From assembly GCA_040390025.1 (NCBI GenBank), contig JAZJZD010000007.1, positions 1 to 64,000 on the forward strand: 64,000 nucleotides of DNA, read 5' to 3'. The translations under genes and the position numbers were made by a program. Origin of the DNA: JAVHYG01 sp040390025. GTDB lineage: Bacteria > Pseudomonadota > Gammaproteobacteria > Diplorickettsiales > Diplorickettsiaceae. The first letter of the stretch is position 1; each line of letters opens with the position of its first letter. The notes below the pieces were generated by a model that was not told the origin of the DNA, did no database searches, and worked only from the letters and a program-made list of their open reading frames with translations. Of this stretch, positions 24,674 to 34,556 are shown one piece after another.

Positions 24674-27600
24674 TCATGTGGTGGTAAAAGCATTTTCTGG
24701 TAGATATTCCCACTCACACCAAAGGGTTGTGAGTGGAAAATAAAGTCCTAAACGAATCTTAGCGTTTTTCTTGAGCGAGGCAGGATCATTGAAGGCGGCA
24801 GCATAGGTTTCTAATTGTTTTTTATGCTGTTGCATAGCTAAATTTAAAAAACTGGCAGAATCCTTACCTTGATAGCTAGTAGTTTTATAGTCAATTATCC
24901 AGCGGGTTCCAGAAGTATCGATGAAGGTTCGATCGATAACTAAATTGTGAATATGGCTATTGTGTGAGTGAGTTAATGCATACTCTGAATGTATATCTTG
25001 GTGTTCTTGACTTAAAATCCAACGTCCGCGAGGGTCCTGTAATATTTTTGTTAACGCTTTTTTTAGTTTGCTAACTGCTTCATCAAGCTGCGATGGAATA
25101 ATATCCATTTGTTCTAAGAATCGTATAAAATGGGGTGTTGCTCGAGGGATATCTATTTTATCCCAATATTCTAAGCCATCTTGACCTATTTGATGAAGTA
25201 CGCGATGGATAGCCGTTCCTAGCGTTTTTGCTACCTTAGGTATCCATTGATAAGAAAATTGACTGTTAGAGGTCGTTTTTTCTATTTTAGGTAGAGTAGT
25301 GTAGGGATTTTTCCAGTCAGAAACTAAGCGTTTTACTAAACGTGGTGTGTTTGATGCTTTTTTATTAGCTCCTTTATCAGTGAGGGATAAAAAAGAAAGT
25401 TTCTGCGTATTAATTGCGGGCCATAATTGATGTAGTAAACTATTGGAATGCATTACTTTAATTCCCTCCTTTGCCGTTGTTCTCAGCATTCCCAATAAAG
25501 TTAAGGATTTTTTTGCACGTGTACTAGCAACATAGAGTAAGCGTGTTAGTTCATAATGGGCTTTGAGTTTTTCTTCACGTAAAAGGTAGTTATAAATAAG
25601 ATCTTCTTTTTCATGACTGGCCTTAATAGGTGCTAATAAAAAATCTTGGTTATTTTTTGAAAGAAGCCGTTCTTTATATAAAAATAACTGGCTATCATCG
25701 CTGCTACCTTGGCGATGCAGGCTGGGTAAAATAACATGATCATATTCTAAGCCTTTTGCTTTATGTATCGTCATGATTTCGACGGGATAGCCGTGTTTTG
25801 TCGTATTCTGAGTGACTATTTTTGAAAGCTCTTCTTCTAATTTAAAAAAATCGAACTGATCGCCTTCAGTTAATAACTTTTTTTCAAGATAATCTAAATA
25901 GGTTTCTACGAGTGATATTTCTTCTGGACAATTTAATGTGGTAGGGCCACCTAAAGCTATCCAAGCTTTTTTTAGCCATACGGTTAATGGTATTCTGTGT
26001 TGTTCCTGTAAACATTGCTGTAAAATGGGGACGAAACGGCGGCAGCGCTGTTTTGTTTCTTCTCTTAAAACAATCTTTTCAAACTCTATTAATTGCTGCC
26101 AAATTGTTGTGATAGGATAATTCGGATCGGTAAATTGTGTAATTTGATAAAGATCACGTAAATCTAAACCACAGAAAGGGGAACGTAAAAGGGCTAACCA
26201 ACTGATTCTGTCGCCCGAATGCAATAAGGCGCGCGTTAATGCTAAAATATCTTGTATGGCCGATTTCTCGACAAAGTTTTCGATCTCTATCGCATGATAG
26301 GGAATAGAAGCAGCTTGTAGCGCGGGCAATAAGTCTAAAAGATGAGTGCGTGCTCTAACTAAGACGGCAATAGATTCTTCTGGATTTTTTTGCTTAATTT
26401 TCTGAATGACTTCAATGGTTTTGTTGGCTTGTGCAAGCGAGGTACTTTCTTCATCGAACCAAATGGTTTCTATTGCTTTTACAGTAGAGGGCGGTTGAAA
26501 GGCGGTAGCGGGTGAAAAAGTAATCGCACCGCGATTAATATTTTCTACTGTAGGGAGTATTTTACTAAAGCATTGGTTGATCCACGTGATAATAGATTCA
26601 TTGGCTCGAAAATTGACGGACAAGGTTAACGCTTGTAATGGAATGTTGTTTATACCCTGTTGCCGTATTTGTAGAAATAGGCCGACTTCTGCTTTACGAA
26701 AGCGATAAATCGATTGCATGGGGTCACCGACTAAGAAGAGGGTGCGTCCATCACTGATTTCCCAACCGGCAATAAGTTTTTCAATTAATTGATATTGTGT
26801 GATGGATGTATCCTGAAATTCATCAATTAATAAGTGTTGGATCTGATAATCTAAAGAGAGTGCTAAATCGGTGGGATTTTCTTCATTGCCTAAAGCGGCT
26901 AAGGCACAAAGTAGTATTTCAGTATAATCTCCTTTTTGATATTGCTGAAAAACAAGCTTTAAATGGGCTATTAATACCGGCAAAAGTTCAAACAAAGCCG
27001 CCAGTGTTTTCCATTGTGCTTCGCTATAGTAAAGAGGAGGGACATTTTTTAAATCGATTAATGCTTCATGTAAATAGGATTGATTTTTCAATTGTTCAAC
27101 CAGATTGCATACTCGTTGTTTCATACTGGCATAATATTCTTTTTTTTCTTCATTTTTTTTGTCGGAAGGGGAAGGAAAGCCTTCGCTTTGTCTTACTTGT
27201 TTACGCCATTCATTATTTGTAGTTAATAATAAATGGCTTGCCTTTTTCCAAAAGTTTAGGTCGTTAGTTTTTTCTAGAAGCTTTCCTGTGAGTTGATATT
27301 GAGAGAAATGGAGTAATTCAATCAGCTCTTGATGTAGAGGGGGCGGTGTTAGTTGGTTGAGTGCTTTAATGCATTCTTCATTAATAGCAAGTAAGCTTTT
27401 TTCTAAGTATTTTTGCAGATGTATCGAGTCTTTCGCTAAGTAAACTAGCCATTGTTCACGATGGCTTAAAAGTTCACTTAATAAGGATTCTAGACGATTA
27501 AAATCGTTATCTAAATGTTTAAATATATGTACTAGCGCTTCTTGCCAAGGTGATTCATTCTCTAAATGGGCGATGAGTTCTTGTGCGGCTAAGCGATAGA

Positions 27601-28048
27601 GGAAATCAGGGTTATCAATGGGCGTTAATTGATCACCCAGTGTTGAAAGTAAAGGCATCTGACGGGTTAAAGTTTGGCAAAAACTATCAATCGTTTGAAT
27701 GCGTAAACGATTGGGATTTGCCAGAAGATTCCAGTCCATGGTTTTATCGTGGTTTAATACTTTTCTAGCCAGCTGCCAACGAATTTCTTCTTTTGCTGAG
27801 AGAGGGGAGGGCTGCAGCGCCATTTCCAGTGCATTGAGTATTCTCAGTCGCATTTCGGCAGCAGCTTTTCGTGTAAAAGTGATGGCAATAATGCTTTCAG
27901 GAAAACGAACTTGTGCCAGCAAGACTAAATATCTTCGCACTAATAATTCTGTTTTTCCTGATCCGGCTGGTGCTTGAACGATGAACGAGTGAGCGGGGTC
28001 AAGTGCTTTTTCGCGCGCTAATGCGTCTTGTTCGTTAAGATTTTTCAT
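24674..28048 (-). CDS. UvrD/RecB-type helicase-nuclease, AddA-like subunit
   Basis: A 1124-residue SF1 helicase. Walker A is APAGSGKTELLVRRYL (about 25-40), followed by AITFTRKAAAEM (Ia), LLIDEFQDTSITQYQL (Walker B/II), LVGDPMQSIYRFRKAE (III), LSVNFRAN (IV) and EIMTIHKAKGLEYDHVILP (V). A C-terminal RecB-type nuclease domain carries WIIDYKTTSYQ (Asp and Lys of the PD-(D/E)XK core). It would resect double-strand breaks for recombination together with the upstream gene, which it overlaps by 14 bases. It replaces RecBCD in many bacteria. The exact name (addA versus an exodeoxyribonuclease V beta-like helicase) is uncertain. Confidence 0.88.
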   Translation of the reverse strand: MKNLNEQDALAREKALDPAHSFIVQAPAGSGKTELLVRRYLVLLAQVRFPESIIAITFTRKAAAEMRLRILNALEMALQPSPLSAKEEIRWQLARKVLNHDKTMDWNLLANPNRLRIQTIDSFCQTLTRQMPLLSTLGDQLTPIDNPDFLYRLAAQELIAHLENESPWQEALVHIFKHLDNDFNRLESLLSELLSHREQWLVYLAKDSIHLQKYLEKSLLAINEECIKALNQLTPPPLHQELIELLHFSQYQLTGKLLEKTNDLNFWKKASHLLLTTNNEWRKQVRQSEGFPSPSDKKNEEKKEYYASMKQRVCNLVEQLKNQSYLHEALIDLKNVPPLYYSEAQWKTLAALFELLPVLIAHLKLVFQQYQKGDYTEILLCALAALGNEENPTDLALSLDYQIQHLLIDEFQDTSITQYQLIEKLIAGWEISDGRTLFLVGDPMQSIYRFRKAEVGLFLQIRQQGINNIPLQALTLSVNFRANESIITWINQCFSKILPTVENINRGAITFSPATAFQPPSTVKAIETIWFDEESTSLAQANKTIEVIQKIKQKNPEESIAVLVRARTHLLDLLPALQAASIPYHAIEIENFVEKSAIQDILALTRALLHSGDRISWLALLRSPFCGLDLRDLYQITQFTDPNYPITTIWQQLIEFEKIVLREETKQRCRRFVPILQQCLQEQHRIPLTVWLKKAWIALGGPTTLNCPEEISLVETYLDYLEKKLLTEGDQFDFFKLEEELSKIVTQNTTKHGYPVEIMTIHKAKGLEYDHVILPSLHRQGSSDDSQLFLYKERLLSKNNQDFLLAPIKASHEKEDLIYNYLLREEKLKAHYELTRLLYVASTRAKKSLTLLGMLRTTAKEGIKVMHSNSLLHQLWPAINTQKLSFLSLTDKGANKKASNTPRLVKRLVSDWKNPYTTLPKIEKTTSNSQFSYQWIPKVAKTLGTAIHRVLHQIGQDGLEYWDKIDIPRATPHFIRFLEQMDIIPSQLDEAVSKLKKALTKILQDPRGRWILSQEHQDIHSEYALTHSHNSHIHNLVIDRTFIDTSGTRWIIDYKTTSYQGKDSASFLNLAMQQHKKQLETYAAAFNDPASLKKNAKIRLGLYFPLTTLWCEWEYLPENAFTTT

Positions 28049-30701
28049 GTTGATTTATACGACAAAAAAGTGGAAGTTGGCAGAGGCGACAGGTGTTTAC
28101 GCCTCGTTTAGGGTCAACTTTAGCAACGCCTTCTTGAAATTGTTTGGCAAGCTTTTCTAAAGCTTTTTTCCAAAAGGATAATAATTCAGCCATAGTTTGA
28201 GGTAAGGTTTTGTCCTTTTTTATGGAAATTAATTGCGATAGACCATTCTCTTTTTCACTGAAACCTTGGATTTCAATGGTATTGCTACGGATATGGATCA
28301 CCGCAAATCCTTTTGCTTGAGGTTGGGATAAACAATAGAGTGCTAATTGAGGTTCGTCTAATCGTTCCTCAAACCAATCAAATTTTATCGGAGTGCCTGT
28401 TTTATAATCAATAACGAGTGTACTGCCATCGGGAAGCGTATCTAAGCGATCGATGCGTAAATTTAATGCTAGATTGGCAAAAATAAAGTTTTGTTTTTCT
28501 TCATGGATAACTTTATTAAAAGGAGGCCGTTTTTTTTCTACGGCGATCAGTTTCATTATACGCTGTTGTAAACGTTCTTGTTCTATTTCTATAAAATGTG
28601 GCTTAAAAGTAAAGGGTCGTTTTTTGCTAAATTTTTCAATAGAAGTATTAATCGTTTGTTTAATAAGCAACTGTAACGCTTGATCCGATTGTTTGAGTAA
28701 TGTGGTTTGGTCTTTTAACAGGTTCCACAGGGTTTCTATGACATCGTGCAGCAAAACTCCACGATCAATGGAACCCAGGCCTGCTTGAGGAAATGGATAA
28801 AAATGACTTTTTAAACGAAAGTTAGCAAATGCTTGAAAGGGGCACGCGGCTTGTGATTTAAAAACCTGACTTCCTATGGAAGACAATTCATTGGCTTGAA
28901 ATGCTGGCGCTGTGTCATCGCTATAATATTCCCAGGATCGTGTTTCCCAGATTGACTTGATGATAGATGGATACTTGGGAAGTTTTAAATCAATTAATTC
29001 AATGGTGGGAATATGAGTTATTAATGCACTGGGGCGTAAGGGTTGTTCCGGTTGCTTTGTTTGCATCGGATGGCTAACGATAATCGTGCACGCACTGTTT
29101 AATAAACGTTTCATAAGTAGTGCGGAGAAATACCATTCACGTTCGCAGGAGGCATGGGGTAAAGAATAGCTGCGCTGTAATGTATAAGGAATAAAGGGAT
29201 TAGGGTGTGCAGTTGCAGGGCAGGAGGTGTCATCTAAACCCATGACCCAAAGATTATCACTATATAATCCACTTGTATCCAATAATCCTAATATCTGAAT
29301 AGAAGCATCGTGGATTGTTTTCGCTTGAAAGAGTGATTCATCGGCTAAAAATTTAAGTTGTTGAAGGGCTACTTCTTCATTTATTTCACCTACGATAAAA
29401 TCGAAACTGCTGAACTCATCGAGTAATTCAGACCAGCGCTCAATCAATTGAAACTCTTCACTGAAGATATCGCGTTGACCCGGCCATGCCATAGCTTGAA
29501 GTTTTTTAACAAAGTAGATAGCCCATTGGCTAGGATACTGTTTACATGAGTTAGGACTAACAGTAATAAGCTGGTGTATCAGCTGGCCGAATTGTGGACA
29601 GGATTGTTGTTGGCTAATCTGTGCAAGCTGTTCTAGGCTGATAAAACTTTCTAGATAGCGACGGCAATAAATATCCAGTTGCGCACGCGGAGATTGTTCT
29701 TCTTCCGCCGCGCCAAGATAAGGAGAACGAATAAGCTTACTCACTTTGCTAAATGGATTTATTGTTTTTAATTGCAAGATAATTAAAGCCATTTGTAAAA
29801 GGGGAAACTCACTAAGCTTTTTTCCTGAAGCAATATTGAAAGGTTGTGGATCGTTTGTTGGATTTAGGTGAGTAAATATTTCAGTGAAGGTATTAATCAC
29901 TTGTGAGCGAATGTCCATTAAGTTGGGAATTGCACAGACAATATTTTTTTTACCGCATCGCCAATGTTGATAAGCCCATCGTGCCATTGTTTGTAATTCG
30001 CTTTCAGTATCTTGTAAAGCTAAACGGTGTAGACAAGCTTTGGGTGCTGAATAGGTAAATTCAATAATCTCACAGCCTGCTTCTTCAAGTATCTGAAATA
30101 ATTTTTTGCTTTGTGGATTAATTTCCTCAAACCCAATAAGGAATAGCCGGCGAGGCGGTTTTAGGCTTTTTTTCTTGTACAAATCCATCAGCAACACAGT
30201 CGCATAGGGAATATCAATGCAAGCATGTGTTTGACAAAATACTGCAAAATCCAGCGCCCATTTTTTCCAAGTGCGCGATTCACTTGTTTGCTCAAACAGA
30301 GTAGAAGTGTAATCAAGTTGGTAGATATGACTTAAATGCCAAGCTTGCTGCGCTGTTTTAGCAATTTGCGCCGGTAGTAAAAGATCAGCGGTAGATTTCT
30401 CAATAATGGATTGCCAAATAACACGTTCTTGATTTTTTGTTAATAAGCGGTAAGAAAAAATTGGATTCGTAATGAGATGTTTTTCGCATGGTGTTGTTAT
30501 CTGAATAAGATGTTTTTCCCACTGTGTAGTTATCCAAGTTTCTAATTGTAGAATAAGTGGTGTGGACCAAACACTTTTGTTTTGTGTTTGTTGGTATAAC
30601 GTATAATTTTTATGTAAAAAATTAATTAAACGTTTATTAGGCGTTAGTATGAAGTCATCATGCTTTAAGACTTTAAAGAGTTTATTGTAAATTTCCATCA
30701 T
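28035..30701 (-). CDS. AddB-like PD-(D/E)XK nuclease / probable DNA repair protein
   Basis: An 888-residue partner of the AddA-like helicase. It is an inactivated-helicase-type protein with a C-terminal nuclease core (LRIDRLDTLPDGSTLVIDYK, then EPQLALYCL). Four Cys typical of an AddB Fe-S cluster are in place: one in SQAACPFQAFANFRL and three in CRLCQLPLFC. It resembles the family named probable DNA repair protein, found beside AddA-like helicases in gammaproteobacteria. First gene of the pair; its promoter must lie in the 450-base gap upstream. Confidence 0.82.
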   Translation of the reverse strand: MMEIYNKLFKVLKHDDFILTPNKRLINFLHKNYTLYQQTQNKSVWSTPLILQLETWITTQWEKHLIQITTPCEKHLITNPIFSYRLLTKNQERVIWQSIIEKSTADLLLPAQIAKTAQQAWHLSHIYQLDYTSTLFEQTSESRTWKKWALDFAVFCQTHACIDIPYATVLLMDLYKKKSLKPPRRLFLIGFEEINPQSKKLFQILEEAGCEIIEFTYSAPKACLHRLALQDTESELQTMARWAYQHWRCGKKNIVCAIPNLMDIRSQVINTFTEIFTHLNPTNDPQPFNIASGKKLSEFPLLQMALIILQLKTINPFSKVSKLIRSPYLGAAEEEQSPRAQLDIYCRRYLESFISLEQLAQISQQQSCPQFGQLIHQLITVSPNSCKQYPSQWAIYFVKKLQAMAWPGQRDIFSEEFQLIERWSELLDEFSSFDFIVGEINEEVALQQLKFLADESLFQAKTIHDASIQILGLLDTSGLYSDNLWVMGLDDTSCPATAHPNPFIPYTLQRSYSLPHASCEREWYFSALLMKRLLNSACTIIVSHPMQTKQPEQPLRPSALITHIPTIELIDLKLPKYPSIIKSIWETRSWEYYSDDTAPAFQANELSSIGSQVFKSQAACPFQAFANFRLKSHFYPFPQAGLGSIDRGVLLHDVIETLWNLLKDQTTLLKQSDQALQLLIKQTINTSIEKFSKKRPFTFKPHFIEIEQERLQQRIMKLIAVEKKRPPFNKVIHEEKQNFIFANLALNLRIDRLDTLPDGSTLVIDYKTGTPIKFDWFEERLDEPQLALYCLSQPQAKGFAVIHIRSNTIEIQGFSEKENGLSQLISIKKDKTLPQTMAELLSFWKKALEKLAKQFQEGVAKVDPKRGVNTCRLCQLPLFCRINQHEKS

Positions 30702-31152
30702 TTAGTTCTTGACAACATCGAGTTATTTGGGATGTGCAACTGACTTTTGCACAAGTTACATTAATTTAATTTATTTTGCACAAGCTTAACAGAGGTTAAA
30801 ATAATTTTCTGATTGACTAAATGTAAGTATTTGAAAAAAGATAGTTTTTTTCTTTTGTTTAAAGCTTGTACAAACTGTAAAGATGACTTATAAATCAAGC
30901 TTTTCACGTCTTTCCCCCAACACTGTCCACAAAGTTATTCACAGAATCTGTGAGTAATCTATATTCGGTTTTATATTGTTCTTTTTTTGAACAATATAAG
31001 TGTTGGTGAGGATTTGATTATTTTTTAATGTTAGCTATACTGGTTGCGGGTTTACCCTGTGAAATAATGTATGGCTTCAATTTTTCTTCAAGATTGGAGT
31101 TTGCCAACGATAGACAATGGTTAGTTGAGCCCGCATTCGGAGGATCTTCGCA
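30702..31152. other. Divergent intergenic region with a DnaA-box-like site and direct repeats
   Basis: No ORF. TTATTCACA (30935-30943) matches the DnaA box consensus TTATNCACA, next to TGTCCACAA. TTTTGCACAAG occurs twice about 30 bases apart (near 30746 and 30774). It serves as promoter region for the addB-like gene and the DUF4383 gene. There are too few boxes to call an origin. Confidence 0.35.
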
Positions 31153-31533
31153 GTGATGTTAAAAGGGTTCGCCTTAATTTTTGCTCTTGTTTTTATCGTC
31201 ATGGGGGTGGTTGGTTTTATACCTCCTTTGACACGTAACCAATTGCTTTTTAATTTGTTTCAAATAGGATCGATACATAATATTTTTTATCTCTTAATGG
31301 GTCTTTTTGCCTTATCTGCTAGTGCATCTGCTGTTTATGCTAAATTGTATTTTAAAATTCTTGGTATAATTTTTGCGCTCATTGCCATTTTAGGCTTTGC
31401 TTTAAATGGAAATCTCGGTTTTTTACAGGTGAATCTTGCCGATAGTTTTTTCCATCTTATTGTGGCTATTATTGCTCTTTATTTGGGTTATACGAGTAGA
31501 CTATCTGCCAGTTCGCACTCGCAGAGTATTTAG
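31153..31533 (+). CDS. DUF4383-like small membrane protein
   Basis: A 126-residue protein with four hydrophobic helices (about 4-24, 42-60, 64-86, 92-115). It has the layout of DUF4383 proteins: FALIFALVFIVMGVVGFIP, then HNIFYLLMGLFAL and SFFHLIVAIIALYLGY. Function unknown. It converges with the injection-system cluster, ending 51 bases from its last gene. Confidence 0.65.
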   Translation: MMLKGFALIFALVFIVMGVVGFIPPLTRNQLLFNLFQIGSIHNIFYLLMGLFALSASASAVYAKLYFKILGIIFALIAILGFALNGNLGFLQVNLADSFFHLIVAIIALYLGYTSRLSASSHSQSI

Positions 31534-31583
31534 CCGAATCAATAGCCGTTCTGCTAGGGTAACTCGGTGTTTGCTAGTCCCTG

Positions 31584-31934
31584 CTAGTCAGTCGTTAAAT
31601 GGTTATTACCTTCTACTCGCAGCTTATTGCCTTCTTTTCCTGTTTTTTCATCACCATTACATAGAACAGAGAGTTGTAAGGTAGTTTCTTTAGCGGTTAA
31701 GGTAATGGTTTCTTGATCGGTTACGGAAGCGCCATTTTTCGTTGGATCAGTACCTGTGAAAGTAAATGTACATTCTGCTTCATAGGCAATGGGTTTGCCA
31801 TTTAGCGTAAAATAATCGTAGTTTTTGATTTTAATAGATTCTGGAGCCCACTTTCCTTGCCAATGAGGATTCTGATTATGTGTGGGGTTAGATATCGCTA
31901 TAATATTTTCTTTTGTAGCTACAGGCTGTGTCAT
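31584..31934 (-). CDS. Last gene of the contractile-system cluster; beta-rich protein of unknown role
   Basis: A 116-residue protein, probably beta-rich (KIKNYDYFTLNGKPIAYEAE, TFTFTGTDP, ETTLQLSVLCNGD). No signal peptide or membrane segment. Only 12 bases downstream of the preceding gene, so it belongs to the operon. It could be a structural accessory, tip protein or cargo; none can be shown from sequence. Confidence 0.55.
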   Translation of the reverse strand: MTQPVATKENIIAISNPTHNQNPHWQGKWAPESIKIKNYDYFTLNGKPIAYEAECTFTFTGTDPTKNGASVTDQETITLTAKETTLQLSVLCNGDEKTGKEGNKLRVEGNNHLTTD

Positions 31935-31946
31935 AGATAATTTCCT

Positions 31947-32543
31947 TTATAGAAAAACATTTTTACCCATGCGTAATTTTTGCCTCCAACTAACAAACCA
32001 TAAGATCAAATTTTTTGGGTAACTTTCCCCTCCGCTATTGGTTTGATATAAAGCTTTTGCGTAGGCTTGAATTGTAGGATCCCAGCCTTCAGAAGCGGCA
32101 AGTTTATCGGAGTCATAGGATAAACCATATAAATCCATCGCCGTGATATCCGAAGTAGGGAAGGTATAATTTAGGCCCCAGCGCTGATTATTAAGCACGG
32201 CGAGTAAGTATTCGAGTAGTGTGTAAAGCCTACGAAGGCATGCTTTGCGTTCATTATTTGAGGGATTATTTAAAACTAATAAATAAGCAATGCCTTGAAG
32301 CGACATATCATTTTGCTCAGTTTCAATGATTTCTGTTTCGCTGACTTCAGCCCGTGTATAAATATATGCACTTAGTTGCTTATTGCTTGAACTAAATTCT
32401 GTTATTGTTTGTATGGGAGGCTTTCCTGTTCTACCAGGATGAGTCGCTATGTTATCAACAATGGTATTTAACTGTTTGTCTTTTTTTAGGTAGCTTGTTA
32501 CATCTTTTAGGTAGTTATTTTTTTCCATAGGGGTATTACTCAA
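31947..32543 (-). CDS. Tail-terminator/cap-like protein candidate, paralog 2
   Basis: A 198-residue protein clearly homologous to the protein at 42821-43507. Shared blocks include NQRWGLNYTFPT versus NNRWKLNAVFPA, MDLYGL versus VDLYGL, and GWDPTIQAYAKALY versus GWNPSIQAHAKDLY. It lies 6 bases after the AAA+ ATPase gene, the position where extracellular injection systems often carry the tail cap/terminator. The overall size and position recall Mu gp37-like or DUF4255-type proteins, but no definite family match is claimed. Confidence 0.5.
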   Translation of the reverse strand: MSNTPMEKNNYLKDVTSYLKKDKQLNTIVDNIATHPGRTGKPPIQTITEFSSSNKQLSAYIYTRAEVSETEIIETEQNDMSLQGIAYLLVLNNPSNNERKACLRRLYTLLEYLLAVLNNQRWGLNYTFPTSDITAMDLYGLSYDSDKLAASEGWDPTIQAYAKALYQTNSGGESYPKNLILWFVSWRQKLRMGKNVFL

Positions 32544-32549
32544 TTTAGT

Positions 32550-34546
32550 TTATAAAGTATGTATTTCTTCACTGATAGGTCTTTCTAACTTAATAAATTC
32601 TTGCTCTATCGCTTTTTTTAAATGCTGCATAGTCAGTTGTTTTGTTTCCGTTTCTGCTGCGAAAAAGGCTCCGTTTAGCAGTACATTGCGAATGCTGGCG
32701 CCGTTGAAATCTATTTTAGCCAGTTTTTCGATGGCAATTTTTTCAGAAGGTATATCTGTCGTTAAGAGTGTATTCCATAATATTTTTCGTTGCGTTTCGC
32801 TGGGATAATAGAATTCGATAACAAAACGAAAGCGCCGTAAAAAAGCATTATCAATATTTGTTTTGAGGTTAGTTGTTAATAAGGATACACCGCGATAATT
32901 TTCCATACGCGATAGCAGGTAGCTAATTTCCATATTAGAATAACGATCACGACTATCTTTTGTTTCTGATCGCTTAGCAAATAAGGAATCTGCTTCATCG
33001 AATAGTAAAATAGCACAGTTTTTTTCAGCTAATTTAAAAACTTCCTCTAAGTTTTTTTGCGTTTCACCAATATATTTACTGACTACCTGGCTTAAATCAA
33101 TACGATAAAGGTCTAAATCGAGTTTTTCGGCAACCGCTTCAGCAGCCATGGTTTTTCCTGTACCACTACTGCCAGAAAATAAAGCGGTTATTCCTAAGCC
33201 ACGAGCCTCTTTATGGGCTAAGCCCCATGTTCTGTAGACAAGGGCTCTATTTTTAACTTGGGCGATGAGCTGTTCTAATAGTTCTTTTTGATGATCAGGT
33301 AAAATTAATTGCTCCCACTGTGCTTTGATTTTCATGGGGACTAGTAAGTTTGATGTATTAATCCGAGTATGTTCTCTACATAAATTCCATAGTGGTTGCT
33401 TACTCGCATTTTTTTTATTTTTTAAAAGAATTATAGGGTATGTTTCAGCAATATCTTTGATTTGCGCTATGGTTAATTCAAAGTGTTCAATAATTACGTT
33501 TAACTCAGAGGTAAATAATTCGTAATTATCAGCTAAAAAATGTTTCCATATTGCGTTCCATTCTTCAAGGCTTAGGTTATTAATCGCTAATTTGCAAAAT
33601 GAATGAGATGAGTGAATAAAATCTTGATCACTCATGATTAAATAAAATCCTTGTAAAAACTTATAAGAAAAGTCGAGAAATATTGAAGTAAAAGTTTTTT
33701 CCTCGCTAGAAGTCGTTTCAAACGAATGGAAACTAAAACAATAGATTAAATCGTTTATCAACGCCTCGGTACGTAAAAATCGCATACATTGATCAAGCTC
33801 AAGATGAGTGTTAGGGAGGTGCTGAACATTAATAAAAAAAAACTTTTGGTTTAAATCAGTCTGTAGTTGAGAAATTAACATCTCTTGTAGCGATTCATCT
33901 TTTCCTATAAGAAGAGTTGTCTTTTCATCTTGTTGCAAACTTTCTTTAATTAGTTTAATATTTTTTTGAAAATTTTTTATAGGGTGAAGGTCTGCAGAAT
34001 ACTTCAGTGGTCGGGTAAATAACTCTAATTTAGGATGGGTAAAATCAGCATCGAGTAAAAAATAAAAAACACTTTCAGAAAGTCGTAGAGAGGCATCGAT
34101 GAAAGAAAAGCCGGATTTTTTATCAAAATAAATAAAGTTTTCCCGAAATAAGATTGAATTAAGTGAAATCGATTGATCATTAGAGACGATATTTTCTATA
34201 AGTCTTAAGCTTAAATAGTTTTTGTTACTACAAGAAAAATTTTCAACTAGAAAATAAATAATTCGCGGTTCTATTTCAAAACAGACAGCTAAAAATAATA
34301 TCAATTTTTCATTATTAGAAAGATTATTTTTTTTACAGAAAATAAAAAAGCTATTTTGGGTATTATTTAATTTATTATTTGAATTTTCTAGTAATGTAAC
34401 TAATAATTTAGAAATTTCTAAATTATTAGCAATATGATTTTTTATAAAAGAGGTTTAAATCCAACTGAGCATTATTGTCTGCATGATTTTTTATATCATC
34501 ATATAACTTTTTTACACAATAAAAAAAATAATTTTTTTTCATACAT
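32550..34546 (-). CDS. AAA+ ATPase of a contractile injection system (Afp15/Pvc15-like); N-terminus in a different frame
   Basis: Hallmark gene of extracellular contractile injection systems, probably needed for particle assembly. Counted from TTG 34304: Walker A GSSGTGKT (378-385), Walker B ILLFDEADSLF, sensor/arginine region LLTTNL and FLRRFRF. The upstream frame stays open but lacks a start. ATG at 34546, 10 bases after the gpD stop, gives MYEKKLFFYCVKKLYDDIKN then LNLFYKK, joining the ATPase frame (HIANNLEISKLLVTLL) if one base is added at the A6 tract near 34446-34441. The gene is therefore probably about 664 residues and either frameshifted in the genome or mis-sequenced. Confidence 0.85.
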
Positions 34547-34556
34547 AAGTTAACTG

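Noticed and set aside
30900..30960. Chromosomal origin of replication
   Set aside because: Only one good DnaA box plus one weak match, and no dnaA, mnmG or rpmH neighbours.
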